Below, piece by piece: positions 1 to 18,564 of a stretch of DNA of 64,000 nucleotides (position 1 is the stretch's first letter; every line of letters starts with the position of its first letter). Position numbers and translations under genes: made by a program. This DNA is from Tillus elongatus. Lineage: Eukaryota > Arthropoda > Insecta > Coleoptera > Cleridae. The notes under the pieces were generated by a model that was not told where the DNA came from, made no database searches, and saw only the letters and a program-made list of their open reading frames with translations. Where the stretch lies: positions 130,809,454 to 130,873,453 of the forward strand of contig OZ023263.1 of assembly GCA_964006375.1 (NCBI GenBank), given 5' to 3'.

Positions 1-332
1 CAGCTTCTAACGTAAAAATTACATTTATGGCGTCACCTATTTCTGAATTATGACCTCATCATACGTTTTTTAAAATGACAACCATACTTTTTTTTCTGTT
101 TTTCCATAGACTTCCTTACTACTTAAATGACGATGAAAAAAATTGATACCTGACAATTTTTTTAATTGCATTATTTACTTTACAAAATGGCAACGTAAAT
201 TTAATAAAAAAAGAAAAAATATTTCCACCATTTTTATTTAGGACGAGCTTTCTTCTTTAGGACGAGAATAATGGGGTTTCCTTCACTTTTCTATAGTAAT
301 GAATACTTGATTTTGTGATTTTTGATACGCTG

Positions 333-965
333 CCATGTAAGGCTAGATGTATACTCACAATAATTATAAACGCAGACCGGTTTCGTTATAATTAGAGCTG
401 GTCAGTGCGGTATACTAATTACAGCGAGAACACACCCATAAAATAATACGGCTATAGTAGCCAGCCTACTAGAAAGAGAACATTGTGAGATGTGCCACAA
501 GATCGACATTTCGGTGCGAAACCAAGTAATATATTTGCACGACACTGTTGGTTGTACATAGTCACTATTTATACCCTTTTGTGTTTATTGGACCTGTCGT
601 GACAAGATACTACCTGGTGCCACACCAGCATGGCGACCCTGTCGTACATCTCACAATATTCTAGTAGGCTGTATTACTTTACAGGTGTGTTCTCCCTGTA
701 ATTAGTATAGCGCACTGACGAACTCTAATTAGAGCGAAACCGGTCTGCGTTTCTAATTATGGTGAGAATACTCTAGCCTTATATACATTGTCCCAGTTTT
801 AGGGAAGAAATGCGCCAGGGCTGACAATTTATAAAAATTGTTGGTTGGTTGTACAGTCTCTATTTATAATATTTTGTATTAATTGGAGCTGTCGTGACAA
901 CATACTACCTGGTTCCCCACCAAGATGACGACCCTGTCGTACGTCTTACAATGTACGTTATCATG
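333..965. repeat. Nested foldback (hairpin) repeat, family also at 48.3 kb
   Basis: About 130 bp starting AAGGCTAGATGTATACTCAC (near 340) returns inverted near 655-780, with long matches around GCAGACCGGTTTCG and CTAATTAGAG. The central part (about 480-660) and the following 840-960 block share a second motif around TGTCGTGACAA and ACTACCTGGT. A related copy lies at 48,265-48,720. No protein is encoded; it looks like a MITE or foldback insertion inside the mariner-like element. Confidence 0.7.
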
Positions 966-1254
966 CACCTATTTGACAGGTGGAACATAAAGTAAAGTCA
1001 AAATCAATTGTTAACAACACTCGTTGTGATAATTTATTCATTATTTTCTGTTGTCAGTAGTTAGTTATCGGAGTTTTACCGCGGTATATGGATTTGGAGT
1101 TCAATGAAGACAGACAATAGTGTTAAATCGTGAATTAATTGCAATTATTACCTGCCGCTTAAATTAATTAATAGTCTTATTTATTGGTAAAAGTGTAAAG
1201 TGATAGAAGTGATCAATTCTAAATCGAATCGACAATAATTGTTTAGCTGAGGGG

Positions 1255-1760
1255 GAAAGAATAGAGATATTAATGATAATTGCATGTGGCGACAGTCTTG
1301 GAAGACATCAGGTAGCATGCGAATTATTTAACCAACAACATCTGACCAACTGCAAGATCTTCAGTAAGTAAATTGGTCGCCAAATCCCACAGTCAACGTC
1401 ATGGCAAAGTGAATGTGGATGGGAATAATCGGACGGCATTTCATAGGACTTTACTTTCTTCAAGGAAATCTTACAGCAGCACGTTACCTAAATTTCTTGC
1501 GATTTGATTTAGCGTCCACTCTGGCAATAATTTTTCCAACTAGTCATGAGACAGATGTGCCCCATCAAGATATTTAGTTTCAGCAAGACGGGGCCCCTCC
1601 TCATTTTGGTGTAGACGTGCGTCAATATCTACATGTCACATTTCCGAAAAGATGGATAGGGCGTCGGGGAGCAATTGAGTGGCCTCCGCATTCCCCAGAT
1701 TTGAATCCGTTAATTTTTTTTTCTATGGCGCTATTTAAAATCAGAAGTTTATTTCAACAG
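1255..1760 (+). pseudogene. Mariner-like transposase remnant
   Basis: Plus-strand frames give transposase signatures in the expected order: an N-terminal helix-turn-helix-like stretch with 'CELFNQQ' near 1,315; then 'NVW.GI', 'G.YF..G' and 'RYLNFL' near 1,410-1,500; then 'QQDGAPPHFG' near 1,580; then 'EWPPHSPDLNP' near 1,675-1,710. The last two carry the second and third catalytic acidic positions of the DDE/D family. Stops and frameshifts separate the blocks, and the frame breaks soon after the third motif, so no functional enzyme is made. The WPP.SPDLNP signature is typical of mariner-like transposases common in insect genomes (family knowledge). The exact subfamily cannot be fixed by eye. 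Confidence 0.75.
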
Positions 1761-2040
1761 ACCAAATAACTTAGAGGAGGTACAGCAAGGAATTCGCGCT
1801 GAAGTGGAGCAAATTTGTCCCTAAATTTTTTAACGCACTGCACAAAGTGTTTACACTCGTATAGGTCAATGCCAAATTGTAGGTGGGGCACAATTTGAAC
1901 ATTTGCAAAAATTTTTGTTTGTTTGTCCGTGAAAAAACAGCAAAAAACTACGGTTTTCATTAAAAAAAAACAAGTGGTGACGTCACCATTCGGAAAAAGA
2001 CGACGTCATAAATGTAATTTTTACGTCATAAGTTGGCGAT

Positions 2041-2626
2041 TGAAAACATAAAATTAACACGTCTAAGCGTTTTTCTTGAAAAAATTAAATAACTCATTTA
2101 TGAATTATGTTTCAAACTTTATCATCACACTGTATATCCTTATTGCTGAATTTATACACTCGCAATCATCACTAAGACCAATTTTACTGACCACGGAAAA
2201 TTTTTGACGTAGAATTAATCAATAGATAGATGTTACTATTAACCATCACTTATTATTAAATGCCTGTCAAATAATAAAAGATATTTTACGTAGTATAATT
2301 ATTCAACATATCCGTCATATACTAATAATATATTGAAATGGCTAAATGGCAACATTGCATACCCTTATTTCGCTTTGGATCCAAAGTGACCAAAAAACAT
2401 ATATAAATGTAGAGGGAATTAGGGGACCCAATGTGCATAGTACACACACACACACACACATACACGTATTGCAATGATTATGGCAACCGTGCAATGTACC
2501 AACAAATGACGACTCAAACGATCTGAGTTGTAGTATACTCAGTTTGACGTTATAATGCTAGAAATACCGTCAGATCATCTATACACTCGCTAATTGGTGA
2601 GATATTTCGAGATGAGCAAGCGTGCA
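2041..2626. other. AT-rich unassigned DNA with a short (AC)n
   Basis: No coding signature is seen. An (AC)n run of about 19 bp lies at 2,442-2,460. The rest is unassigned AT-rich sequence between the mariner-like element and the minisatellite. Confidence 0.5.
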
Positions 2627-3111
2627 TACAACAACATTGTGGCATCGGTTGCCATAAGTTGTGTGTATGAGTGTGAATATATATCAAGAAAATGGCAACT
2701 TTATGTGTGAACTATTAGCAACATTGTGGCAACGGTCGCCATAAGTTCTGTTTTTGAATGTGAATATATATCAAGAAAATGGCAACTTTATGTGTGAACT
2801 ATTAACAACACTATGGCATCGGTTGCCAAAAGTTCTGTGTATGAATGTGAATATATATCAGGAAAATGACAACTTTATGTGTGAACTATTAACAACATTG
2901 TGACATCGGTTGACATAAATTATGTGTATGTAATGTAAGTATATATTAAAAAAATTGAAAATTTATGTGTAAACTATATGACAATATTGAGGCATCGGTT
3001 GCCCCAAGTTCTGTGAATATGTGAATATATATATCAAGAAAATGACAAGTTTATGTGTGAACTATTAACAACATTGTGTCATCGATTGTCACAAATTCTG
3101 TGTATGGCAGG

Positions 3112-3198
<87 letters not shown>

Positions 3199-3265
3199 AG
3201 AAAATGACAACTTCTTGTATCAACTGTATATAACTATGAACTATGCGTTGTTGAGGCTTCGTATT
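2627..3265. repeat. Minisatellite, about 88-bp unit, 6-7 diverged copies
   Basis: The unit begins near ACAACATTGTGGCATCGGTT and contains GTGAATATATATCAAGAAAA and TTTATGTGTGAACTATTA. Starts fall near 2,631, 2,719, 2,808, 2,892, 2,982 and 3,068. The (TA)n at 3,115-3,196 sits exactly where each unit has its short ATATATAT. Confidence 0.85.
3115..3196. repeat. (AT)n microsatellite within the minisatellite
   Basis: About 41 AT dinucleotides, flanked by GTGA and by CAAGAAAATGAC, the normal flanks of the ATATAT block in the surrounding 88-bp units. It is an in-place expansion of that block. Confidence 0.95.
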
Positions 3266-3429
3266 TAAGAAGATAAACGTGTGTATTCTCAAGTCATAAG
3301 CTGGACTGTGTATCAACATGCGGCATCTATATTCACAGGAGTTTGAGCATGGAAAGTATGAACTTTGATTAAGATCGTGTGCAAGTTATAACATGGTTTG
3401 CCAGCAAGCAAAGTGAATTTTCTTAAAAA

Positions 3430-4100
<671 letters not shown>

Positions 4101-4280
4101 AATTAATACGGGCTATGCACAGAAAATATCGTAAGACGCGTGTTTTAAAAATTCTGAAGTTCCAGCTTCAACCGTCATTGTCCTTCATTCTCTTAAAATG
4201 TGTCCAGAAAATTCATTTCAAATAGAACCTTTCGCTGATGCTTTGGCAGTAGTTTTAGTTAAGTTGAAGGTCTAATCGTC

Positions 4281-4415
<135 letters not shown>

Positions 4416-4496
4416 TTATTATTTAGTCATATACTGATTTTTAGTTTGCGCAAAATGGTGTTATTTTAAGTTATTAGCTCTCAATTTTTATTTACA

Positions 4497-4850
4497 GCAA
4501 GTCCCTGCTTAACGTTCTAGTTAGGGATCTACCAATCACGAGGTTAAGTGAAACAACGTAAAACGAATGACTGAGTATGAATATAATGTACATACATAAT
4601 ATTATGTACATAGTTGTGACTGCAAAATGATTAAAAAACAGTATTCATTTACGTATGTATTATGTACATGTCCACACATTATATTGTGTACTCCTTTTTT
4701 TACCAACTATTTTAGACTTTTTTTATAATCACAAGGTTATACGGAATTAGTTTCAACTTAAGGGATACATTTGCCCACAACAAACTGCGACGTTATAATG
4801 AAACAATGTTAAATTAGACGACGTTATGCGTGGAGTTACGGTATATAACC
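4497..4850. repeat. Possible small foldback element
   Basis: CCCTGCTTAACGTT...GTGAAACAACGT at 4,502-4,560 has a weak inverted counterpart at 4,790-4,845 (AAACAATGTTAAATTAGACG...GCGTGG). The interior has near-palindromic TACATAATATTATGTACATA near 4,590. Low certainty. Confidence 0.35.
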
Positions 4851-4904
4851 ATAGTCCAAAATTTATGTAAAATATTTCTAACCATTTTAGTGAATTTTTT
4901 TTAT

Positions 4905-5165
4905 TTTAAATTAACTATTGAGGAAATCGCAACTTTCGAATTCTGAAATATGTCTTCAAATGACCGATTTTTATAAAATTTGGTGTATGCCTTCCTGTGA
5001 CAATTGGCTTGGATAGGTTCGTTAGCCAAGAAAAGCGGACCAGTTTCTCCCGAAAAATTTTGTGTTTCCTGTCGAAAAATTTATATATCTCCGGAAAGAG
5101 CAAAGCTATAGCTTTAAAATTTGGTAGCCGAGCTAACGTGGTTAAAGCTGAACTATGTACCAAAA
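4905..5165. repeat. Family F fragment without (TA)n
   Basis: Contains the GAGGAAATCGCAACTTTCGA module joined directly to ACAATTGGCTTGGATAGGTT and GCCAAGAAAAGCGGACCAG, matching parts of the copies at 3.4-4.0 kb and 6.3-6.9 kb. Confidence 0.6.
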
Positions 5166-5189
5166 TTTAGATTTCTAAGTTAAAAGAAA

Positions 5190-5505
5190 AAAGTCTGAAC
5201 GCAGCAAGTGCGGTATGGAAGTGAATTTTTATAAAAATGCTTTGAATAGCAAATATGTCTTTTTCATGCAAGCAGTTATCAATTTGGTTACCGGTATAAC
5301 TTATATAGTAGAAACAATGTGCCATATTTTATCAAAATAACTTATTTTTTGAAAATGTACAAAAATTTTCCGCTAATATACTTTAAATGTTGGTTTCCTA
5401 GCCAACAAACTTTAGGTTAATAGCAAATTGAGTTATTGAAATTTGAAGCATTTAATGAAAATTTGCTACCAAAACGCCCTTACCGCGTCTCGATTTTTTT
5501 TCTTG
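5190..5505. repeat. Foldback MITE, 'AGCAAGTGCG' family
   Basis: The left end ACGCAGCAAGTGCGGTATGG plus AAGTGAATTTTTATAAAAAT is mirrored at 5,455-5,500 (AATGAAAATTTGCTACCAAA...CGCCCTTACCGCGT). This gives an element of about 310 bp with TIRs of about 50 bp. Relatives: 7,140-7,470, 12,549-13,150, and part of one at 62,720. Confidence 0.65.
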
Positions 5506-5719
5506 CAAACATATTGCGATAAAAAAATGCAATAAAATCAGGGTGTTCGAAAAATTTTTTGTAGGGATCACCAACGATATGGGCCAGTCGGTGATTGTCA
5601 AAATAATTTTGTAAGATGCAGCTCAAGACACCCTATAATTAACTTATACAAATTTTTCTCGTCTCTTGTATAATATTAATTATATTGAACTTTACCGTAG
5701 AAATGCGTCACCCTGTATA

Positions 5720-5870
5720 TATGTAAATAGATAAAAACTGAATGTAAACCCGGATATGGATTCTAGGGGGCCTAGTTTGCGCTCATTAGAAGAAATCTTT
5801 TTAAAATTCTAAAGTCGCGGTCTCCGCATTGATGAATTTTTTGTACGAAAATTAGCTAAAAATTATGGAC
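5720..5870. repeat. Family F fragment
   Basis: Carries AAACCCGGATATGGATTCTA followed by GGGGGCCTAGTTTGCGCTCA and the AAAATTCTAAAGTCGCGGTC module. Confidence 0.6.
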
Positions 5871-6239
5871 CGTTAAACCACAAACTACCGCCAAAGCGTC
5901 AGAGATAAAATAACTAGCCTGTTGCATATCAGCCCTTTTTGTAAAACTTCGTTCCTTTATATCTATTGACAAAACATAACCAACACTGTTTAGGCCACCC
6001 ACTAACATTAATAAAATCGTTAAGGAATAATTTGCATTTGTATATTAAAATTTCCAAATAACGCAAACAATTTGTCAACTGAAATTGAAAACAGATAAAC
6101 GATCTAATAATATACGATAAACGTCAGTTACAGCTTGTAATTGACCTGCGGATATCAAATGTTCCACTGCTAGGTAACGACTCAGACATACTAGATCTCA
6201 TATACCTATAAACCAGTTTTTACCATCGTCAACATAAAG

Positions 6240-6905
<666 letters not shown>

Positions 6906-7139
6906 ATATATACAAGGTGACTCATTTCTAGGGTAAAGCTCAACATATCCATTATTATACAAGATATGAAAAAAAAATGTATACGTTAATTACACGGTGT
7001 CTGGAACTGCATCTTATAAGATTATTTTTACAATCAGAGGATAAGTCGCTGGTAATTTTTTTTTCTTAATTAAACACACCTTATCTTATTGCACAATTAG
7101 CATTTTCCATAAAAAGATAATCCATGTTTGTAAGAAAAT

Positions 7140-7475
7140 AAATTATGGGCTCAGCAAATGCGTTATGGTAGCGATTTTTCATAAAATGTTTCTTTCAATA
7201 GCTATTTATATTTATATATTTACTATTAACCTAAGGTTCGTTGGCCAGGAAACCAGTTTTTTTGGGTACATTTTAAGCTTATTTTCGGAAGATTTTTGTA
7301 CATTTTCAAACAATAGAGTTCTTTTGGTGAAATATGGTACATTGTTTCTTCTATACAGGTTATACTGTTAACCAAATTTGATGCCAGATTAAAAAAAGAT
7401 ATATTTCCTATTAAAAACATTTTTACGAAAATTCACTACCATAACGCCTTTGCTGCGACCAGACTTTTTATTATT
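7140..7475. repeat. Foldback MITE, 'AGCAAGTGCG' family
   Basis: The left end CTCAGCAAATGCGTTATGGT plus AGCGATTTTTCATAAAATGT is mirrored by ACGAAAATTCACTACCATAA plus CGCCTTTGCTGCG near 7,425-7,460. About 320 bp, with the same ends as the copy at 5,190. Confidence 0.65.
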
Positions 7476-12251
<4,776 letters not shown>

Positions 12252-12266
12252 CACACACACACACAC

Positions 12267-12362
<96 letters not shown>
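12252..12362. repeat. Compound (CA)n(TA)n microsatellite
   Basis: (AC)n at 12,252-12,267 followed by (AT)n at 12,269-12,362. Confidence 0.95.
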
Positions 12363-12364
<2 letters not shown>

Positions 12365-12548
12365 CTTTGAAATAATTGTCAAATTAATATAGTGTAAATA
12401 AATATGTCACAGGATACATTTATATCAAAAGAAAGTCTCAAGTAACAAATGTTTATAATTTTGATCAAGAACAGTGGTTATAAAAAACTTTCTTTAAATT
12501 AATTTAAGTATTCGAAAAATGAAAGTTTTCAGCGTATATTTCTATGTT

Positions 12549-13150
12549 AAAAAATGCTCGGGACGCAGCAAGTGCATTATAGTGGTGAATTTTCATAATA
12601 ATTGTACACTGTTAATTAGGTGTATTATTAAAGCTAATTCTTTAAATTTAAATGGACCTGGGAGATCGGTTTTAGAGGTCCCAGTTAGGGATGATTTGAA
12701 AAAAATTATATTTTCTATGGAGCTAGAAATTTATAATTTGGTAGAGATATATGCAAGTACTGCAAGTCTCTTTAAAAACATTGTGTTACAAATTTCATTA
12801 AAGTCACAGAAGTTTTCCAGGAAAAAATCGTTATTTACAAAGGGAATGTACCTGCGAAATTATAAATATGACAGGTATTTTTCCTTTCAATTGCTTGGAT
12901 GGTTTTGCTTTAGTTAACCCAATCGACCTAGTTTTTGCAAACAAAACAACAAAAAAGGTTTTTTGTAACCAATTTGTAGTTATCCGCGAGGCTCGTTTTG
13001 TTATTTTTCTTTAATTTAGTACACACGCTGCGTACATAGGTGTTACTGTGGTTCAAAGTTGAAGATTCTAGATTAATAGGGAACTGAGTTATCGGATATC
13101 AAATATCTTTACAAAAATGCTCTACCATAATGTAATTGCTGCACCCTGAC
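12549..13150. repeat. Foldback MITE, 'AGCAAGTGCG' family, longer copy
   Basis: Left end GGACGCAGCAAGTGCATTAT with AGTGGTGAATTTTCATAA. Right end ACAAAAATGCTCTACCATAA with TGTAATTGCTGCACCC near 13,110-13,147. About 600 bp. The weakly supported open frame at 12,519-12,917 lies inside it and is not regarded as a gene. Confidence 0.6.
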
Positions 13151-13575
13151 CTTTTTCAACACTTATTTACTGTTACTGTATCCAGACTTTCTGAAAATGA
13201 TGAAATATTGTCACTCTCTATGTAAGACTAACAAACAAGGCAACCTCGGTTTAATTTTTGGGAAAATATTTTAAACAAATGAAATGGGGTAACAGAAACT
13301 GAAAATCTTGGTTAGCTGCTTTGTCGCAGGGGTACCCCTTCCCCTTCTAGATACCTACAACCTCCCTTAATGCATAAACAAGAACAATGTAAACAAAATA
13401 ATTTTCTTGGGAACAATCCGCAAGAATATAGTGGTTCTGGGCAACATAAACGGAATTTTAAGGAGATATAGCTGCAAAGTGGGATAAAGGCAGCTTATGG
13501 AGGTCCAACTTAGCTGTTTTTTCGCACTTTCCGCTCAGATTAACTTTATATCTTCTTCCCCGCTCTTAAACTATG
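13151..13575. other. Unassigned DNA left of the hAT element
   Basis: No gene or known repeat recognised. Confidence 0.5.
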
Positions 13576-13583
13576 AGAGGGAG

Positions 13584-15877
13584 CAGGGGCGTGCGGTGAC
13601 ATTTCAAATAAGGGAAGCAATTCTCAGAAACTTACCTATTTGTAGTGTAACTCAATTCTTCTGTCGTTTTTGGCAAATTTTAATAATGTCGTCATAAAAC
13701 TGTGGATTCTGGGACATTTACTGGACGAGTTTATTTTCAACTGAAATTGAAATTTGGGAAAGTCTTTCCTGTCCTGTTGAATTCCTAAAACTCTTGATAC
13801 GTTTCAATGTAAAAAAATTCGTTCTAAAGATGCACTAGTAGCAGGAATTGTTAATACTAATTCACATAATTTGAACACTTCAGAATATGCATTTTCCAAT
13901 TTTGATTGTTTTAAGAAAGTTAAAAGTCACTCACGTTTGTTTTTGTGCCTATAACATCGGTTTCATAAATGACTGTAAGTTCTGATCGTAATAAGGCTTT
14001 GTCAAAAGAATGGTGGTGAAATAATGATTTGAATGAATCTTCTGGGAAAGGTATCCCTTTAAATCCTCCAAAATTACACAATTCAAGAAATTTCAGGTCA
14101 CTAAGATGATCAAATCTGCAGTTAATTTGCTGCTGAATTTGATCTATGATTTTGTAGAAAAGACGGTGATACGAAGTTTGAAGGTCTCCCACATTATCAG
14201 TGCGCAGACGCTTTCCTCGTGGCTCCACTTCTCCTAATTCAATTGTTTTTTCCCAGAACTTATCAAATTCATTCTACTTAAGGTAGCAAAAAACACCTTA
14301 CATTCTTAATATGATATATAGATTGGGATAAAATTTAATTTATGAGCACAACAGTGTACAAATAGAGCACTGGAGAACGTTTCCCGCACTTTAGCTTGAA
14401 GACCTCTTAAATGTCCGGCCATAACAGCAGCTCTATCATAGCTTTGGGCAATTAATTTATTATCAGCCTCCTCAATATCTTTCATAATATGAAGCACAAT
14501 TTTATATAGAGCGTTTGCGGTACGATCTTGTGTCACATTTTTAAAGCCTAAAAATCTTTCTTGTACACTTCCATCCATTTTTACGTAAAGTATTACTACA
14601 GATAGTTGACTTAAATTAGTTACATCGGTTGTTTCATCTAGATCAATAGCAATGAAATGAGTCTGTTTAATTTCAGATTTAATTCTGTTCAAAATAATAG
14701 TGACAGCAGCCGAAGTTAAGTCATTCTGAATGCGATTTTATGTCTCGCGAAAAACGTTAGACTGTTTAAAGTGATTTTTTAAATAAATGTCGTAATTGGC
14801 TATTAAACAAACTAGGTCTTGAAAGTTTCCTCTATTTGCAGATGTAGTTGTTTCGTCATGACCCCGGAAGCCCAATTCATGCTGACCAAGCAAACACAAT
14901 AAGTCATTTTAATATGTTTCTGTTTTTATCAACCAGTTCATTGTGTTGGCGATGACTAATTTCTATCTGCTTGTCAACGGCGTATTCAATTCGCGTTTTT
15001 CCAAAGACACTTAATTTTAAAATGGTCTGTAAATGCACTTTAGACATAACATGTCTTTTTACTACTTTACGTAGAATATTCAAGTCGGAAAACCCACTTT
15101 TATTCCACACCCCCTTTTCAGTCACAAATAGACTACCAGGCTTATAAAACAGTTTATTCCTGTTTTCACAACCTGTTAACCATTCATATTGTTTTTTCCG
15201 CGTTGAAATGTCGAGTACATGTTTTAATTCTTGGGTTTAAGTTTTTTACAGCAGGTTTCAGCCTACCTTTATTAATAATAGAAGGTTTTTAAGCAAACGG
15301 TAAACCCGAAAATCCTTTGGTGATCAAAAACACACAATACAATCACAGTTATTATTACCACTTGTTTGTAAAGTTTGTAAATCCGCACCCCCACCGACGC
15401 CGCTGTTTAAAGCTGATCTACTTGCAGCCATATTAATAATCATAAAATGCTAATGTATTTAACATAGTCAACTGCTTATATCTACGAAATCATCAACGAC
15501 ATTCACTTCGTACGTGCACCGGGTCTCCCTAGTACAACACGTTCTAAAAATACGCGTACATCCGTCGAGCTAGGGTTTCTTATAAAGTTGCCTGCTGACT
15601 ACGTGTATTTAACCGAAGTCATTGCAACTCGTGCTGTTCGCTGGCGCATTTACTGCGACGACGTCCTTGCTAGGAGCGTATATACAAATACAGTATGATA
15701 ATAAATAATTATGTGTGTGAGCTTACGAAATAAAAATTGTAATAATTAAATTAGTTTCAGAGTTTGAAATTTAATATTTAAAATACAAAAGGGATTTTAA
15801 ATAATACGGTTTAGGTATGTAGTCGTTATTTTAAGGGAAGCAATGCTTCCCTTGCTTCCATGGAACGCAAGCCACTA
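13584..15877 (-). mobile_element. hAT transposon with 8-bp TSD
   Basis: The element starts CAGGGGCGTGCG and its other end, read inverted, starts TAGTGGCTTGCG. Both are followed after a short gap by GGGAAGCA. The direct duplication AGAGGGAG flanks it exactly (13,576-13,583 and 15,878-15,885), the 8-bp size characteristic of the hAT superfamily. Length 2,294 bp. It carries one degraded transposase on the minus strand. Confidence 0.9.
13917..15210 (-). pseudogene. hAT transposase (ZMYM1/DUF4371-like), broken
   Basis: Read on the minus strand, a TTF-type zinc-finger-like start ('WLTGCENRNKLFY' ... 'WNKSGFSDL') lies at 15,210-15,060. It is followed by a DUF4371-like catalytic region with 'FIAIDLDETTDVTNLSQLS' near 14,690-14,620 and 'SYDRAAVMAGHLRGLQ' and 'FVHCCAHKLNF' near 14,430-14,330. 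A C-terminal piece lies at 13,920-14,228. Frameshifts and stops near 14,700-14,900 and 14,230-14,305 split the gene into at least three frames, so it is inactive. The family cuts and pastes hAT DNA in the nucleus. Assignment rests on the ordered motifs plus the 8-bp TSD. Confidence 0.85.
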
Positions 15878-15885
15878 AGAGGGAG

Positions 15886-16199
15886 ATGGCTTTTAAATAC
15901 CCTGAAGAATGGGAAGCTTAATACATACATAATAAAACGTAGTTCTAGATTGCCTTCAAACAAATTGAATCACCTTCATTAAAATTTTTATTTATTACTA
16001 TATATTTTTCTGTTACCTTTAGATTCAGATGAGGGTTTTGGCAAATAGCAAACCCGCTGATTGTTTACTGTGATATTTTTGTAGCCTGTTCGCTTGAAGT
16101 TTGATTTGGATTTTCAATAGAAGCGTAACCTTGATCTATCTATCTGACCTAGTCTAACATTATAGGCACCCATTCAGAGATAATTTCAGGTCATATCGT
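15886..16199. other. Unassigned DNA
   Basis: No gene or repeat recognised between the hAT target duplication and the family F copy. Confidence 0.5.
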
Positions 16200-16447
16200 A
16201 AATTATTTGTTTTTTATTTAGTTATAATTGAAAATTTGCTGAACCGATTACGTTCACATTCGGTACTTATACGATATCTATGTGCGTGTAAAGCTTTAGT
16301 TTCATACTTTTAGTAGTTTAAAAGATATTGCGTTTTCAAACAGTTTTTCGCATATTTTTCTAAAAGTATTTGAGTCTCAAAACTGTCTAACAAACTCATC
16401 CAAGTTATTAACAAAATGAAGGGAATTGCCAAATTTGGTTTCGATTG
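16200..16447 (+). repeat. Family F copy, left part (interrupted)
   Basis: Contains ACAAACTCATCCAAGTTATT and GGTTTCGATTGGTGAAGT modules matching 6,450-6,520. The match resumes at 18,891 (TTTTTTGAGTTCGGTTGGAT), so the element between is an insertion. Confidence 0.65.
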
Positions 16448-16448
16448 G

Positions 16449-18468
16449 TGAAGTATCCCAGGCAACACAATTGTGATATTCACATCGCTGAGATGTTATT
16501 TTTAAGTAACCAATGCGACATATCCTGATACATGCATGTCATGTTTCTGGGATGGTTTTCTGTTACCTATGATTTTGCGCTTGCACTGGTACATGCTAGC
16601 GATGTTAGCTGTTACTTTTGAGATACATGGCTAACCTTTACATGCCAAGTATGTAACAGCGACATAGCAATAATTTACATTTCAGAAGTTAATTTTAATG
16701 ATATGCTAGCGATATTATAAACTATATCGCTGTTACTTCAGAAAAATAACATGCTAAGCATGTAATTAACACATGATGACCGTTACTTTATAGATTCACA
16801 GTTCATATTAACGCCACACCGTTTGTCATCGCTGCAATCGCATTGACAATTGGTTATTTTTTAACTTTTATTGTGTATTGTGTGTGACATGTGACGCACG
16901 ACAATGGCATACAAGAGTTCAGTGTTTTGTTGTGGATCTGGAGCAAGAAGTTTTTTGTATTTGTAGATTAAGCATTATCCTGCAATTACAATTACGGGGT
17001 AAGTACCTACCTATATAGAATCATCTATTACCCAGTAAGTACATTTCCTAGGTTAAGTGTACCTATACCTACTTATTATATGATGAACATCTAATATGTT
17101 TGGCAAATCAAATCGATTATTTACAAACAATACAGCATTTGTGTGCATGGCAGTAGGCAGTAAGTAACAGTAAAACCGCCACAGAAAATTATATGCTTAA
17201 ATCGCAAATCTAGACAAAATGTTTACTGCAGGTATCTGTTACTGTGTCACTGGTTTTGTCAAGAGTTAGCGCCAATTTTTATTAATCCGCATTTCATGAT
17301 CAGAATTACTTTTGTGTTTGCACAACGTAAGAAACAATTGTTATGCTGAGGTGTTTATGTTAACTATTTGAGTTAGATAATTTTATTGTCGTCCATTTCC
17401 TAATGTAAAATGTCAAAAGGTAATTTCACTGATTTCATATAGACAAAAAAGACGCGAAACCTAAAAGACAAACAAATTAACAGTCATGTTTCATTGCCAT
17501 ACAGGGAAATAATTTTAGATTGCAATAAAAATAATATAGGGAAGTTGCAACTTTTCCACATGTCGAGCCGAATTCGACTTCCGCTATTAATCAATTCCCA
17601 CTACCTAAAAATATTGTTGATGATGCATTAGTAGTATCATCATTTATGTCTTTAATATTATCATCCAAACATCCAGTGGACTCAAAGGTTAACACAGTGT
17701 TTTAATAAACCAACAATAAAAATAATACCAATTTTTCTAACAGCTCGTTTTTGAAATTTCAGATGTAATTCTGCAGAACAACGAACTAAAAGAAAAAGGG
17801 TATGAAATTTCTGGTCCGGAATGGTTCCATCAAGCAAGACAGCAGAAACAGAGAAATGACAAAAAGCATATTTCACTAAAAAAAAATATGAAAATTTACA
17901 GCTTAACTTTTAATTTATATAGACAATATGGGATCATCGTTGTTTCTATGTTTACAAATTCCAGCAAGTTTATGCATATGTTTTAAATTCATTTTTATTT
18001 TTAGATTTGTATTACGAGAATTTGGTTTTTTATTTAGTGTTTACGGAAAAAAAATATTGTTTTGTGGTCCATAAAGTACATGTTAACATTTTTTAGAAGT
18101 TTGCATTCACCTACACCTTTGGAATTCATTTTTAGTTTTATATTTATATTATGAGACTTTGTTTTTTCTATAAATGTAAGGTTAGTTGGAAAATGCATTG
18201 TTTTGTGCTGCATTAAATATATGTTAAATTTTTTAGAAGCTTCTATTTATGCATATATTAGAATTCTTTTTTTAAACTATATGAGAATTTTGTTTTTTCT
18301 TCATTTACTGAAAATGTTATAGTTTTTTATGTTGTATAAAATATATATTTCCATTTTCTAGAAGTTTATCTGTTGTTTTTATTGTCCCATTCATTTTTTT
18401 AATAAATATTTTAGGCTCAAGTCAGATGCAGATTGAGTTTACTATTACCAATAATTATTACTAACTTA

Positions 18469-18564
<96 letters not shown>

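Larger units (their letters stand above)
1..2040 (+). mobile_element. Degenerate mariner/Tc1-like DNA transposon
   Basis: The first 35 or so bases (core ACGTAAAAATTACATTTATG) recur in inverted orientation at about 2,003-2,030 (CATAAATGTAATTTTTACGT), which fits terminal inverted repeats. The left end may continue outside the window. Between them lies a broken transposase (1,255-1,760) and a nested foldback repeat (333-965). The subterminal TIR also contains GTGACGTCAC near 1,977. No target duplication can be read because the left flank is missing. Confidence 0.75.

Noticed and set aside
3053..3319. Open frames of Tyr-Ile repeats on both strands across (TA)n tracts (also at 6.5, 8.5, 18.9, 30.6, 41.1, 45.6-46.1 and 56.4 kb)
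   Set aside because: They are translations of dinucleotide repeats, with no conserved flanks.
12519..12917. 132-codon plus-strand frame
   Set aside because: Lies inside a foldback MITE and reads through its TIR.
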